This document shows positions 42,877 through 51,919 of a stretch of DNA of 64,000 bases, piece after piece (position 1 is the first letter of the stretch; each line of letters starts with the position of its first letter). The position numbers and the translations under genes are program-made. The DNA is from Clostridia bacterium (GTDB lineage: Bacteria; Bacillota; Clostridia; Oscillospirales; Acutalibacteraceae). The stretch is taken from assembly GCA_017631795.1 (NCBI GenBank), contig JAGBSO010000016.1, positions 1 to 64,000 on the forward strand. The letters are read 5' to 3'. The notes beneath the pieces were generated by a model. It worked only from the letters and a program-made list of their open reading frames with translations, made no database searches and was not told where the DNA came from.

Positions 42877-44550
42877 TTAAGCTTTGCTTCTCTGCTCAAT
42901 CTTGATTTTCTTAAGTCTCTTCATAACATCATTTTCGCCTTTACCGAAATAATCATGAAGAATCTTATACTCTGCAAAGAGTTTATCGTAAATTTCTGTG
43001 TTTTCCTTTATGGGATTATAAACAACATTCTTGACCTGACCCATTGCTCTTGCAGCATCGAAAACATTGTCCCAGCCGCCTTTTTCTGCACCTGCTGCAA
43101 CTGCACCGAAGATTGCACTTCCCAGTGCGGGACCCTGCATTGAACCTGCAATCTTAACAGGAATACCGAGAACGTCTGCATAAATCTGCATTGTCATGGG
43201 GTCTTTCTGGCTGATACCGCCTGATGCATAGAATTCTTCAACAGGAACACCGTTTCTGCGGTAGTTTTCAATGATTTCTCTTGTACCGTAAGCAGTAGCT
43301 TCAATAAGTGCCCTGTAAATTTCTTCGGGCTTGGTGAGAAGAGTCATACCGACGATCATACCTGTAAGGTCAACGTCAACGAGAACGCTTCTGTTACCGT
43401 TCCACCAGTCAAGAGCAACAAGTCCGCTTTCACCGGGTTTCTGAACTTCTGCCTTTGAACGAAGATATTTATGAATGTTCATGCCTGCCTTTTCAGCTGC
43501 ATCATAATATTCTTTGGGAAGACAGTTATCAATAAACCATGCAAAATGATCGCCTACACAGCTCTGACCTGCTTCATAACCGTAGAAACCGGGCATGATA
43601 CCGTCTGCAACGACACCGCACATACCGGGAACCTGAAGTTCTTCTTCACCCATAAGCATGTGGCATGTTGATGTACCCATGATTGCAAGAACTTTTCCGG
43701 GGCCGTCAATACCTACTGCGGGAACACAGACATGAGCGTCAACGTTACCCACTGCAACTGCTGTGCCCACTTTAAGACCTGTGAGAGCTGCTGCCTTTTC
43801 GTTGATTTCACCTGCTTTTGAACCGAGAGGCATAATTTCTGTGCCGAGCTTGTCTTCAACAACATTTTCAAGTCTTTCATCAAGTGCTTTGAAGAAATCC
43901 TTTGAGGGATAGCCTGTTGTCTTATTCCACAGCTCTTTATAACCTGCTGTACATGAGTTTCTTGTCACATTACCGCAAAGCTGCCATACAATCCAGTCTG
44001 CTGCTTCGATGAACATATCAGCGGCATTGTAGATTTCTTCCTTTTCATCAAGTACCTGCCAGATTTTAGGAATAGCCCATTCAGATGAAATCTTTCCGCC
44101 GTAGTTATTGAGCCATTTTTCATTTCTTGCTTCTGCAATTTCATTGAGCTTGTTTGCCTTATCCTGAGCAGCATGATGCTTCCAGAGTTTTACATATGCA
44201 TGAGGCTCATGCTCATATTCGGGAAGGAAGCACAAAGGAGTGCCGTCTGCCTTAACGGGAATGAGTGTGCAGGCTGTGAAGTCTGTACCCACACCGATAA
44301 CATCATCTGCACTGATTCCACTTTCCTTGAGAACAGCAGGAATTGTGTGTGCAAGAACATCAAGATAATCCTGAGGATGCTGCAATGCCCAGTCTGTGCC
44401 GAGCTTTGTGCCGTCGGGCAATGTTTCATCCATTACAGCATGGGGATATTCATAAACAGCACTTGCCTTTTCTTCACCTGTTTTTGCATCTGCAATAACA
44501 GCTCTGCCTGAAAGTGTGCCGTAGTCAACACCGATAACATATTTACTCAT
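42877..44550 (-). CDS. araB: Ribulokinase, FGGY family
   Basis: 557 aa, full AraB length. Phosphorylates L-ribulose to L-ribulose-5-phosphate in arabinose use. N-terminal [15 protein letters not shown] (about 5-19), [12 protein letters not shown] (about 91-102), [10 protein letters not shown] (about 267-276), MGTSTCHML (about 291-299) and [11 protein letters not shown] (about 447-457) match AraB. ATG at 44548-44550 is chosen because GAGGTG precedes it; an upstream GTG overlaps that site. araA and araD are not in the window. It lies 18 bp downstream of the LTA-synthase-like gene and may share its transcript. Confidence 0.92.
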   Translation of the reverse strand: MSKYVIGVDYGTLSGRAVIADAKTGEEKASAVYEYPHAVMDETLPDGTKLGTDWALQHPQDYLDVLAHTIPAVLKESGISADDVIGVGTDFTACTLIPVKADGTPLCFLPEYEHEPHAYVKLWKHHAAQDKANKLNEIAEARNEKWLNNYGGKISSEWAIPKIWQVLDEKEEIYNAADMFIEAADWIVWQLCGNVTRNSCTAGYKELWNKTTGYPSKDFFKALDERLENVVEDKLGTEIMPLGSKAGEINEKAAALTGLKVGTAVAVGNVDAHVCVPAVGIDGPGKVLAIMGTSTCHMLMGEEELQVPGMCGVVADGIMPGFYGYEAGQSCVGDHFAWFIDNCLPKEYYDAAEKAGMNIHKYLRSKAEVQKPGESGLVALDWWNGNRSVLVDVDLTGMIVGMTLLTKPEEIYRALIEATAYGTREIIENYRRNGVPVEEFYASGGISQKDPMTMQIYADVLGIPVKIAGSMQGPALGSAIFGAVAAGAEKGGWDNVFDAARAMGQVKNVVYNPIKENTEIYDKLFAEYKILHDYFGKGENDVMKRLKKIKIEQRSKA

Positions 44551-44568
44551 AAAAAACACCTCATCATA

Positions 44569-46452
44569 TTAATAATATGTAATATTTGTATTCTCAAAGG
44601 GAGCATTATCACCAGTAAGAATGTTTTCAATATAGAAAAGACTTCCTGCTTCAAACTGTGAGCAGACTTCTTTCCAGCCCACTTCACCACCACGTTCTTC
44701 AAACAAAGTGGGCACGTCAGAGAACAGATTTGTGCCGAGTCCCAATCTTTCGCCTTCTATCTTAACACCGATACTTGCAAGGATTGTCGGGAACATATCT
44801 CCATTATAGAACCATCTGTTCTGCGTTCTTTCTGCAGGGATATCAAGAAGTCCGGGAGCAGGATTCAGAATCAGATTGAATGTTGTTCTGATATATTCCT
44901 CATCAAAATTCTCAAAGAATTTTTTATCCATGCTGTTATGGTCACCGATCATAACAATTGTTGTATTTTCATAGAACGGCTGTTCCTGTATCCATCGTAC
45001 GAATTTTTCAACTTCCGATGCACTGTATGCGATAACATTTGCGTACTGATTGTCACGGGGAGTGGGAGTATTTTTACTCACATAACCATCCGGAAAATGA
45101 GTGTCGGCTGTTTCCATTACAAAATTAAACGGTTTGCCTGTTTTATAAAGACGGATGATTTCATGTTTTGCATATTCAAAAAGTTTATCGTCTTCATATC
45201 CCCACCATTCAAAATAGTCTTCAGGGATCAGACCTTTTTCTTTTGCTGCGTCATAATCGAAAATATTGAAATTACCATGGCTTTCATAAAAATAATTAAG
45301 TCCGCCGAATTTTGCCGTTGCACCGAACATCAGAGTCTGTTCATAATCCTGTGCTTCAAGAATATCACCTATCGTTACAGCTCCGGGAAGAAAGTTTCCG
45401 GGAGTTCCGTAGCTGTTACCGTCAACGGGAACTTTCATAGGAAGTCCTGTATTCATATTGACCATTGAGGCAACAGACCATGTACAGCCTGTTGTCGGAA
45501 CAGGACCGCCGAATCCCTTATCAAGATGTGAAAAACTGATACCTTCCTTTGCAAGATCTGTAAGCGGCTGCATGAGATTTTCATCAAGATAACCGCCCAT
45601 ATCAGTTGACAGATAAGAGTTTTCCATGGACTCAAGATAAATATGAATAAGGTTTCGTTTTTCTTTCGGGAACTGCATCTTCACTTCTCTCGGATCTGCA
45701 AAATTCTCCTCAATAAACTTTCCTTCAACTATATACATCTTATAAAGCTTGACAAGTTCAAATTTTACAATTCCGTATGATGCACCACCGACAAGAATCG
45801 CAGAAGCAAGCACAATGCTTACAATTCTTCTCGCCCTGACAGAGAAAATGCAACATTCCTTTTCACCTTTACGGTAATTGAGTACACGTGGCGAAAAAAC
45901 AAAAAAAATGAATGCAACAGTTGCTACAATTGTCTGAAAAACAGGTCCTGTCCAGAGAGTGATCATTACATCGTCACTTGTGCCTTCTTTTGGTGTGAAG
46001 AGATTTACAATCATCTGGTCTGTTGAAACATCACCGAATGTTCCTTTTCCCCAGATTGTGCCTGTAAATGCTGCAACACCGAGAACAAACAGCAGCACAG
46101 AAACAATTTTCAGAACATAATAACTCTTTTTAACAGGTTTTTGTTCATCCTTTGTGTAAAACAGTTTTCCGTCTATCACCGCAAAAAGATATGACCACAG
46201 CAGACCTGAACCAAGAACGATTGCTGCATATATATAAGGAAATTTTTCAGAATTTGCATAATCTGTGAAAAAACTGCCTTCACCGACACACCTGAAATAT
46301 ATGTCAGAAATAATTATCGCTGTCAGATTGCTGCAAAATGCATCTGCAAGCATCACAGAAAAAAGCTTTATGAATTTCTTCTGACGCCGAAAAACAAAAG
46401 CATCAAAAATACCGACAACAACACCGGCAATAACTGCCATAATCGCAAACAT
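44569..46452 (-). CDS. LTA synthase/phosphoglycerol transferase-like membrane sulfatase-fold protein
   Basis: 627 aa. Five N-terminal membrane segments (about 3-20, 45-65, 80-100, 120-145, 170-190 and a further one near 210 depending on cut-off) precede the extracellular catalytic domain. Catalytic features of the family: IYLESMENS (metal Glu, about 274-282), TTGCTWSVASM (nucleophile Thr, about 319-329), METADTHFPDG (about 445-455) and IGDHNSMD (about 505-512). It would transfer glycerol-phosphate or a similar group to a lipid or glycan at the cell surface. Start at 46452 chosen because AAAGGAG lies 9 nt upstream; the longer frame has none. Confidence 0.85.
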   Translation of the reverse strand: MFAIMAVIAGVVVGIFDAFVFRRQKKFIKLFSVMLADAFCSNLTAIIISDIYFRCVGEGSFFTDYANSEKFPYIYAAIVLGSGLLWSYLFAVIDGKLFYTKDEQKPVKKSYYVLKIVSVLLFVLGVAAFTGTIWGKGTFGDVSTDQMIVNLFTPKEGTSDDVMITLWTGPVFQTIVATVAFIFFVFSPRVLNYRKGEKECCIFSVRARRIVSIVLASAILVGGASYGIVKFELVKLYKMYIVEGKFIEENFADPREVKMQFPKEKRNLIHIYLESMENSYLSTDMGGYLDENLMQPLTDLAKEGISFSHLDKGFGGPVPTTGCTWSVASMVNMNTGLPMKVPVDGNSYGTPGNFLPGAVTIGDILEAQDYEQTLMFGATAKFGGLNYFYESHGNFNIFDYDAAKEKGLIPEDYFEWWGYEDDKLFEYAKHEIIRLYKTGKPFNFVMETADTHFPDGYVSKNTPTPRDNQYANVIAYSASEVEKFVRWIQEQPFYENTTIVMIGDHNSMDKKFFENFDEEYIRTTFNLILNPAPGLLDIPAERTQNRWFYNGDMFPTILASIGVKIEGERLGLGTNLFSDVPTLFEERGGEVGWKEVCSQFEAGSLFYIENILTGDNAPFENTNITYY

Positions 46453-46486
46453 TCGGAAATACTCCTTTCCGGATAGTATTTGTAAA

Positions 46487-46515
46487 ATTATATCAAAAAT
46501 AAAACAATTTTGCAA
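46487..46515 (-). promoter_or_regulatory. Sigma-A promoter of the LTA-synthase-like/araB unit
   Basis: -35 TTGCAA (46510-46515), 17-nt spacer, -10 TATAAT (46487-46492). Confidence 0.7.
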
Positions 46516-46579
46516 TAGTTGTAACAGGACTTTATGAATAATTAATAGCAGCATTCACAAAATACAAACGGTGATTAAA

Positions 46580-47593
46580 ATGCAGAGAATCGGAAGATAC
46601 ACTATAAAACTTTCAGGCATGACCGGCATTATCGGCAGCGCCGGAGTCGGCTCAAAAACCGAAGGTGAAGGCCCTTTGGGAAAAGATTTTGATTTTCTTT
46701 ATCCCGATGACGGTATAGGTCAGTCCACATGGGAAAAAGCAGAGAGTGAGCTCCACAAAAAAGCCGTTACTCTTGCAACGGAAAACGCAGGAAAAACTCC
46801 TGCCGATATTGATGTGATTTTTGCAGGCGATCTGCTGAATCAATGCACAGGCTCAACTTTCGGAATAAGAGAGATGGATATTCCGTTTGCAGGAATGTAC
46901 GGAGCTTGTTCAACCATGATATTATCGCTCGCAACTGCGTCTGTTTTTGTAGATTCGGGTGCAGCAAACACAGCTATTGCGTCCACATCATCGCATTTCT
47001 GCTCTGCGGAAAAGCAGTTCCGTTTTCCGCTTGAATACGGCGGTCAGCGGACTCCCACATCCCAAAGAACAGCAACTGCAGCAGGTGCAGCAGTGGTTGA
47101 ATACGGACAGCAGAACGGTATAATCATTGACAAGGTGATGATCGGAAAAATTCAGGATCTTGGCATAACCGATGCAAATAACATGGGCGCGGCAATGGCT
47201 CCTGCTGCAGCGAGAACCATAAAGGATTTTCTGACTGATACAAACACAACACCCGATGACTATGATCTGATTCTGACAGGCGATCTGGGTCATGTCGGAT
47301 CTCAGCTGCTTATTGAACTGCTCCGAACAAGGGAAAATATTGATATTTCAAAGGTTCACAACGACTGCGGCATGATGATTTTTGACAGAGAAAAACAGGA
47401 TGTTCATGCAGGCGGTTCAGGCTGCGGATGCTGTGCAAGTGTGCTTTGCTCTCACATTTTCAAAAGAATGAAACGAAGAGAGCTGAAAAAAATTCTCGTT
47501 GTTGCAACAGGTGCACTTCTCTCCCCTGTTTCATCACTTCAGAATGAATCCATTCCGGGGATTGCCCATGCAGTTGAAATAATTTTCAGATAA
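46580..47593 (+). CDS. spoVAD: Stage V sporulation protein AD
   Basis: 337 aa. Thiolase-fold protein of the SpoVA complex that takes up dipicolinic acid into the forespore. The family is recognised by GSKTEGEGPLGKDFDFLYPD (about 24-43), FAGDLLNQCTGSTFGIRE (about 81-98), YGACSTMILSLA, STSSHFCSAEKQFRFPLEYG (about 136-155) and GITDANNMGAAMAPAAA. ATG at 46580 follows GGTGAT; an in-frame GTG at 46571 overlaps that site. spoVAC and spoVAE are not adjacent, which is unusual. A sigma-G promoter could not be identified with confidence. Confidence 0.92.
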   Translation: MQRIGRYTIKLSGMTGIIGSAGVGSKTEGEGPLGKDFDFLYPDDGIGQSTWEKAESELHKKAVTLATENAGKTPADIDVIFAGDLLNQCTGSTFGIREMDIPFAGMYGACSTMILSLATASVFVDSGAANTAIASTSSHFCSAEKQFRFPLEYGGQRTPTSQRTATAAGAAVVEYGQQNGIIIDKVMIGKIQDLGITDANNMGAAMAPAAARTIKDFLTDTNTTPDDYDLILTGDLGHVGSQLLIELLRTRENIDISKVHNDCGMMIFDREKQDVHAGGSGCGCCASVLCSHIFKRMKRRELKKILVVATGALLSPVSSLQNESIPGIAHAVEIIFR

Positions 47594-47597
47594 AAAA

Positions 47598-47622
47598 CGG
47601 AGCGGAGTTTTACTCTGCTCCG
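47598..47622. terminator. Hairpin between spoVAD and the alarmone synthetase gene
   Basis: CGGAGcGGAGT-ttt-ACTCtGCTCCG (one mismatch). The T-run is on the minus strand only, so its role for spoVAD is unclear. Confidence 0.45.
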
Positions 47623-47626
47623 GTCA

Positions 47627-47655
47627 TTGACAAAACGAGTCTGAAAAGCTATAAT
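47627..47655 (+). promoter_or_regulatory. Sigma-A promoter of the small alarmone synthetase gene
   Basis: -35 TTGACA (47627-47632), 17-nt spacer, -10 TATAAT (47650-47655), a full consensus match. Confidence 0.85.
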
Positions 47656-47677
47656 TAAACTGAAAAGGAATGATACT

Positions 47678-48301
47678 ATGAATAATATTTTAGAACTGCG
47701 TTCAGACTCATTCAGAACACTTATGGCATATTTTCGTTGCGCCATAATGGAAATTGAAACAAAATTCAATGTTCTTAACGAAGAATTTTCACTTCAGCAC
47801 GACAGAAATCCTATCGCTGACATAAAAAGCAGACTCAAATCTGTTGAAAGCATTGAAGACAAGCTGACAAGAAAAAATCTTCCCGTAACGTGCGAAGCGA
47901 TTGAAAAAAATCTCAACGATGTGGCAGGCATCCGTGTTATCTGCACATTTATCGATGATGTTTACATGCTTGCAGATGCTTTGCTCAGTCAGGATGACAT
48001 AACTCTCATTCAGAAAAAAGACTACATAGAAAATCCCAAGCCCAACGGTTACAGAAGTCTGCATCTTATAGTCGAAGTGCCGATTTTCCTTGCAGAAGAG
48101 AAAAGATTCATGCGTGTTGAAATACAGCTGAGAACAATTGCAATGGATTTCTGGGCAAGCCTTGAACATCAGCTGAATTACAAGAAAAATATCACAAACG
48201 CCGAAATGATTCAGAATGAACTGAAACACTGCGCAGAAGTAAACGCTGAGCTTGACAGAAGAATGTCAGAAATAAAAAGAAATATTGCAGGAATGCAGTA
48301 A
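47678..48301 (+). CDS. Small alarmone (p)ppGpp synthetase, RelQ/YjbM type
   Basis: 207 aa. A single RelA/SpoT synthetase domain without the HD hydrolase or TGS/ACT regions. Motifs: IKSRLKSVESIEDKL (about 49-63), LNDVAGIRVICTF (about 79-91), PKPNGYRSLHLIV (about 115-127, with the synthetase Tyr) and VEIQLRTIAMDFWASLEHQL (about 147-166, with catalytic Glu/Gln). It transfers pyrophosphate from ATP to GDP/GTP. Control is likely transcriptional because regulatory domains are missing. A perfect sigma-A promoter precedes it and a strong terminator follows. Confidence 0.93.
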   Translation: MNNILELRSDSFRTLMAYFRCAIMEIETKFNVLNEEFSLQHDRNPIADIKSRLKSVESIEDKLTRKNLPVTCEAIEKNLNDVAGIRVICTFIDDVYMLADALLSQDDITLIQKKDYIENPKPNGYRSLHLIVEVPIFLAEEKRFMRVEIQLRTIAMDFWASLEHQLNYKKNITNAEMIQNELKHCAEVNAELDRRMSEIKRNIAGMQ

Positions 48302-48311
48302 AAACAACAAT

Positions 48312-48341
48312 CCCCGATTCAGCGAATCGGGGAATTTTTTT
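48312..48341. terminator. Bidirectional intrinsic terminator
   Basis: CCCCGATTC-agc-GAATCGGGG followed by a T-run, between the convergent alarmone synthetase and dockerin-protein genes. The minus-strand gene's stop codon lies at its edge. Confidence 0.85.
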
Positions 48342-49902
48342 ATTCAAGTTTTGCCGATATGCGAAGGATTTTTCTTGCATCTGCAGCAGTGAGTTTGCCG
48401 TCCCGGTTGATATCACCAACCAGAAGTGCATATTCAGTCATTTCATCCAATTTCGCAGATATTCGCAATGCCATTCTCGCATCAGCTGCAGTTACTTTTC
48501 CGTCCATGTTCATATCGCCCCAATAGTAAACGGGATATCCGCAGATGTCACACGAACAGCTGAAATCACTGTCAACATGGTCGTGATTGAGTGCATCTTC
48601 CGAAATCTTTGCACACAGGTCGCAGACACTGTCTGAGTTTGCATCGACATGCTTATGATTGGCGTCGACACACAGAGTTTCCATAATATTGAACTCGACT
48701 GCCTGAGTATTTTCATCTTCACCGATATGGGCATAAGCGCGTATGATTTCAGGCAACTCAAAATCATCCTCCAGTATGGTAAATACTTTCTGGTCGATGA
48801 TATACACACCGTCTTCTGTTATAGCATCAAGCTGTTCACCCAGATCCAACTGAACATAACCGGATTCGACATTGTCATCAACAACAAGTTTTATGTCATT
48901 CTTATTGTAAGAATACTGAACAAAGATATAATTGAACTCTGCTGACATATTTGCGGTGGTGAAAACATAAAGCTTGTCATCCATTCTCATGGCAGTGAGC
49001 TGTATACCTTCCTTTGCCACATCGAAAATCATTCCGCAGGTATCGCACACATCATCAAAATCAGTTTCCCTGTGAGGAGCAGTTTTTCCGTATTCCTGAG
49101 AACAGATTTCGCATACAGCTTTGCGGTCACATGTTGCAGTTCCGCCCGTATGTGGTGCTGTATCGCCGTACGACTCACCGCATGCTTCACAGACAGCCTT
49201 TGAAGTGCATGTTGCAGTGCCGCCTGTATGATTACAGAGGCTTGACACCATGCCGTCATTTATCTCAACAAAGAATATTGCAGGTGCTTTGACATCTTCA
49301 GGTTTCACACCGTCATTTATCACAAAATCATATCTTACATATTCACAATCAAAGCTGTAACCACCCGGAACATTTATACAAAGAAGCATACCATCTTCAA
49401 TAAGACTATATGACTCCATATCTGTCAGCGGTATGTCGTAAGATAATTTAAATGTCAGCTGTGCAGGATCAAACTTGATGATATGCATGTAATTTTCAAT
49501 TCTGTAACCGTCAAGGTCAGTTGCAGCTGAAGTTATGCTGTATATATTACCCGACAAATCATGCTTGAAGCTGAATTTTGCCTCAAGCTCCCTGTCAATA
49601 TTGCCGTTTAATTCTGCATCACTGTCATAAACTCTGGGAGCGGACACTTCACTGTATCTGTCATCTTTTGAAACAGCAAGATAGGAAAACAGCATTTTGT
49701 CATTCTCATCCTCACGTCCGTCGCCGTTGACGTCAAAATTATTGTTTCCGTCATTGCCGAATCTGAATTCATATACGTCACGCGAAGACAACACACCGTC
49801 ACCGTTAATGTCTCCTTTGTTGAATTCTGCCGCAAATGCTGTCATAGGACACACCGAAACCAGCATCAGAACGGCAATGATAACCGAAACAAGTTTTTTC
49901 AT
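48340..49902 (-). CDS. Secreted protein with dockerin-type repeats and Cys-rich modules
   Basis: 520 aa. Signal peptide (MKKLVSVIIAVLML...AFA, cut about 25). Calcium-loop repeats occur at both ends. The N-terminal one is GDINGDGVLSSRDVYEF (about 30-46) with FDVNGDGREDENDKM (about 56-70). The C-terminal dockerin I pair is GDMNMDGKVTAADARMAL (about 460-477) and GDINRDGKLTAADARKIL. The middle has a cohesin-like beta domain (about 85-215), two GGTATC-x-KAVCE-x-C modules (about 226-270) and three His/Asp-led CDxCG motifs. ATG at 49902 chosen over a GTG nearer the GGAG site. It is probably a surface scaffold or adhesin component; no enzyme domain is visible. Confidence 0.85.
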   Translation of the reverse strand: MKKLVSVIIAVLMLVSVCPMTAFAAEFNKGDINGDGVLSSRDVYEFRFGNDGNNNFDVNGDGREDENDKMLFSYLAVSKDDRYSEVSAPRVYDSDAELNGNIDRELEAKFSFKHDLSGNIYSITSAATDLDGYRIENYMHIIKFDPAQLTFKLSYDIPLTDMESYSLIEDGMLLCINVPGGYSFDCEYVRYDFVINDGVKPEDVKAPAIFFVEINDGMVSSLCNHTGGTATCTSKAVCEACGESYGDTAPHTGGTATCDRKAVCEICSQEYGKTAPHRETDFDDVCDTCGMIFDVAKEGIQLTAMRMDDKLYVFTTANMSAEFNYIFVQYSYNKNDIKLVVDDNVESGYVQLDLGEQLDAITEDGVYIIDQKVFTILEDDFELPEIIRAYAHIGEDENTQAVEFNIMETLCVDANHKHVDANSDSVCDLCAKISEDALNHDHVDSDFSCSCDICGYPVYYWGDMNMDGKVTAADARMALRISAKLDEMTEYALLVGDINRDGKLTAADARKILRISAKLE

Positions 49903-49934
49903 AACAATCACTCCTTAATTTTGTTATTAATTAC

Positions 49935-49963
49935 ATTTTACATCACAGCATACTATTTTGCAA
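49935..49963 (-). promoter_or_regulatory. Promoter of the dockerin protein gene
   Basis: -35 TTGCAA (49958-49963), 17-nt spacer, -10 TAAAAT (49935-49940). Confidence 0.6.
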
Positions 49964-49985
49964 GGAATTTTTCCTTCATATATGT

Positions 49986-50013
49986 AAAAAAACCTTGTCC
50001 GTTTTGGACAAGG
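49986..50013. terminator. Terminator of the surface-sugar operon
   Basis: CCTTGTCC-aaaac-GGACAAGG on the minus strand followed by seven T, 9 bp past the GT2 gene stop codon. Confidence 0.85.
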
Positions 50014-50021
50014 CTTTTGTT

Positions 50022-50987
50022 TTATACATTAGCTTCTTCTTTTTGTTTTTCCGTATCGAAATTGAGTCTTTCGGATTCAATAACAAGCGGTCGTTTCATT
50101 ATTCGTTTATTGATATTGAGAACATATTCACCGATAAAGCCGATAAAGAACAGCTGAACTGCACCGAGGAACAGCATACCAAGGAGAATGGGGGCTGTAC
50201 CTGCAGGGAATCTTTCCCAATACATAAGTTTAAGAATGAAATATATAACACCGAGAACAAAGCTCAGTCCGCCGATGCCGATACCTGCAAATGTTGCAAG
50301 TCTGAGACCGATTTTTGTGTATGATGTGATTGAGAGCATTGCAGCATCATAAAGAGAATAGAAGTTGTTATGTGTCTTACCTGCTCTTCTCTTGGGCTGT
50401 TCGTAAGGAATTTCCTTTCTTTCAAAGCCAAGCTCTGCAACGATACCACGCATAAAGGGAATGGGATCATCAAGGTCACGGAGAACTTCAATGAACGCTC
50501 TGTCATAAAGTCCTGAGCCCGTGAAATGCTCGATCTGTTCAACATCAGACATCTTCTTGATAACCTTATAATAGCATGTACGAAGAGCACGCATAACCTT
50601 GCTTTCCTTACTGCTTGTCTTGATACCGATTACAATTTTATAGCCGTTTTCCCACTCTTTTACATACTGAGGGATAAGCTCAACGGGGTCCTGGAAGTCA
50701 CAGCACATCTGGATAACGCAGTCACCTGTAACCTGAAGCACTCCGTAATAAGGAGAATTGAACTGACCGAAATTCTTTGCGTTGAAAATCGCCTTAACCT
50801 TCGGATTTCCTGCACAGATTGCACGGAGAATATCTCTTGTGCCGTCCTTTGAATCGTTATCAATAAACACGAGTTCATAGTCATACTGAGGAAGATTCTG
50901 TGTCATCATATTGACAATAGCTTCACTCATGGGACCGACATTTTCTTTTTCATTATAACAAGGAATAAGAATACTTATCTTTTTCAT
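50022..50987 (-). CDS. Family 2 glycosyltransferase, polyprenyl-phosphate type (GtrB/DPM1-like)
   Basis: 321 aa. GT-A domain with ILIPCYNEKENV (about 6-17), VFIDNDSKDGT (about 40-50, DxD region), NFGQFNSPYYGV and QMCCDFQDPVELI (about 91-103). EHFTGSGLYDRAF is the acceptor segment. Two C-terminal membrane helices (about 220-245 and 255-285) are typical of enzymes that load a sugar onto undecaprenyl phosphate. Start at 50987: AAGGAG 7 nt upstream and an ATGA overlap with the reductase gene. Last gene of the sugar operon. Confidence 0.9.
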   Translation of the reverse strand: MKKISILIPCYNEKENVGPMSEAIVNMMTQNLPQYDYELVFIDNDSKDGTRDILRAICAGNPKVKAIFNAKNFGQFNSPYYGVLQVTGDCVIQMCCDFQDPVELIPQYVKEWENGYKIVIGIKTSSKESKVMRALRTCYYKVIKKMSDVEQIEHFTGSGLYDRAFIEVLRDLDDPIPFMRGIVAELGFERKEIPYEQPKRRAGKTHNNFYSLYDAAMLSITSYTKIGLRLATFAGIGIGGLSFVLGVIYFILKLMYWERFPAGTAPILLGMLFLGAVQLFFIGFIGEYVLNINKRIMKRPLVIESERLNFDTEKQKEEANV

Positions 50988-51904
50988 TTCTGAACTCCTT
51001 TCATCCATCCGGCTGTACGGTTTATTGCCTCTTCAAATGTGAGCTCAGGCACAAAGCCTGTATCTTCTGTCAGCTGAGTTATATCTGCACAAAGGTACAT
51101 AACCTGACCTTCATTATAAGGCAGATCACCTAAACCAACCTTTAAATCGGGGTTTATGCAATCACGCATGGCAGTTATATAATCGGCAAGAAGTCTTGTT
51201 TTACCGCTGCCGAGCGGGTAAACCGCACCGTGCTTACCTTTTTCACCGATAAGATAAAAGGCTGTTGCGGCATCATCGCAATGGAGGAAATCCCACTGCT
51301 GTTCACCCTTCGTGAAAGAAGTATACTCTCCTTTGAGCATTTTGTCAAGGCTCGACATAATAATCGAATTCGGATTACCTTTCTGCCCGAAAACGCTTAA
51401 AATACGCACCCAACAATGTCTGATACCAAGCTGTTCGGCATACATACGGCTGAATTTACCTGCGGTATATTTTGCAATTCCGTAACCTGTTTCGGGATTA
51501 CATGGAGTTTCTGCAGTGAGTTTTTCGGTTGTTCTGCCGTATTCTGCCTGTGACCCTGCACTGACAAAACATTCACAGCCTGTATCTGCGGCAAGTTTCA
51601 CCGCATCAAGAGTATATTTTATATTATCTGTCTGAGTATATGTGTCATTTCTGACATTTCCGAATGTTCCGAGCCATGCAAAATGATAAAGCACATCGCA
51701 TTTTTTGTCAATTTTTTCCGACAAAACGGCATATTCCGAAATATCGGCATCAATTGCAGTCACAAGTGGACTTGAGAAGAATTCATCGTCCTTGCTGTCT
51801 TCTTTTCTGCAAAGTGCAATGACTTCAACATTTTCTTTTACTAATTTTCTGATAAGCGCAGAGGCAATCATGCCCGTTGCGCCTGTTACAATGGCTCTTT
51901 TCAT
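50984..51904 (-). CDS. NAD(P)-dependent sugar epimerase/reductase (SDR), candidate YerF-like
   Basis: 306 aa extended SDR. Nucleotide loop VTGATGMIASALI (about 6-18), HFAWLGTFGN (about 73-82), SAGSQAEYG (about 115-123) and the catalytic YGIAK (about 140-144). By itself it could be a CDP-abequose/paratose synthase or 4-epimerase. Directly after the thiamine-diphosphate enzyme and the RfbFGH set, reduction of the side-chain ketone of a branched CDP-sugar (as YerF does) fits best. That assignment is inference from order. It follows the TPP gene by 15 bp and overlaps the GT2 gene by 4 bp. Confidence 0.82.
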   Translation of the reverse strand: MKRAIVTGATGMIASALIRKLVKENVEVIALCRKEDSKDDEFFSSPLVTAIDADISEYAVLSEKIDKKCDVLYHFAWLGTFGNVRNDTYTQTDNIKYTLDAVKLAADTGCECFVSAGSQAEYGRTTEKLTAETPCNPETGYGIAKYTAGKFSRMYAEQLGIRHCWVRILSVFGQKGNPNSIIMSSLDKMLKGEYTSFTKGEQQWDFLHCDDAATAFYLIGEKGKHGAVYPLGSGKTRLLADYITAMRDCINPDLKVGLGDLPYNEGQVMYLCADITQLTEDTGFVPELTFEEAINRTAGWMKGVQK

Positions 51905-51919
51905 CTGAAATACTCCGTT

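Noticed and set aside
46500..46579. Sigma-G promoter for spoVAD
   Set aside because: I looked for GMATR and CATNNTA boxes at the proper spacing and found only partial matches, so I do not list one.
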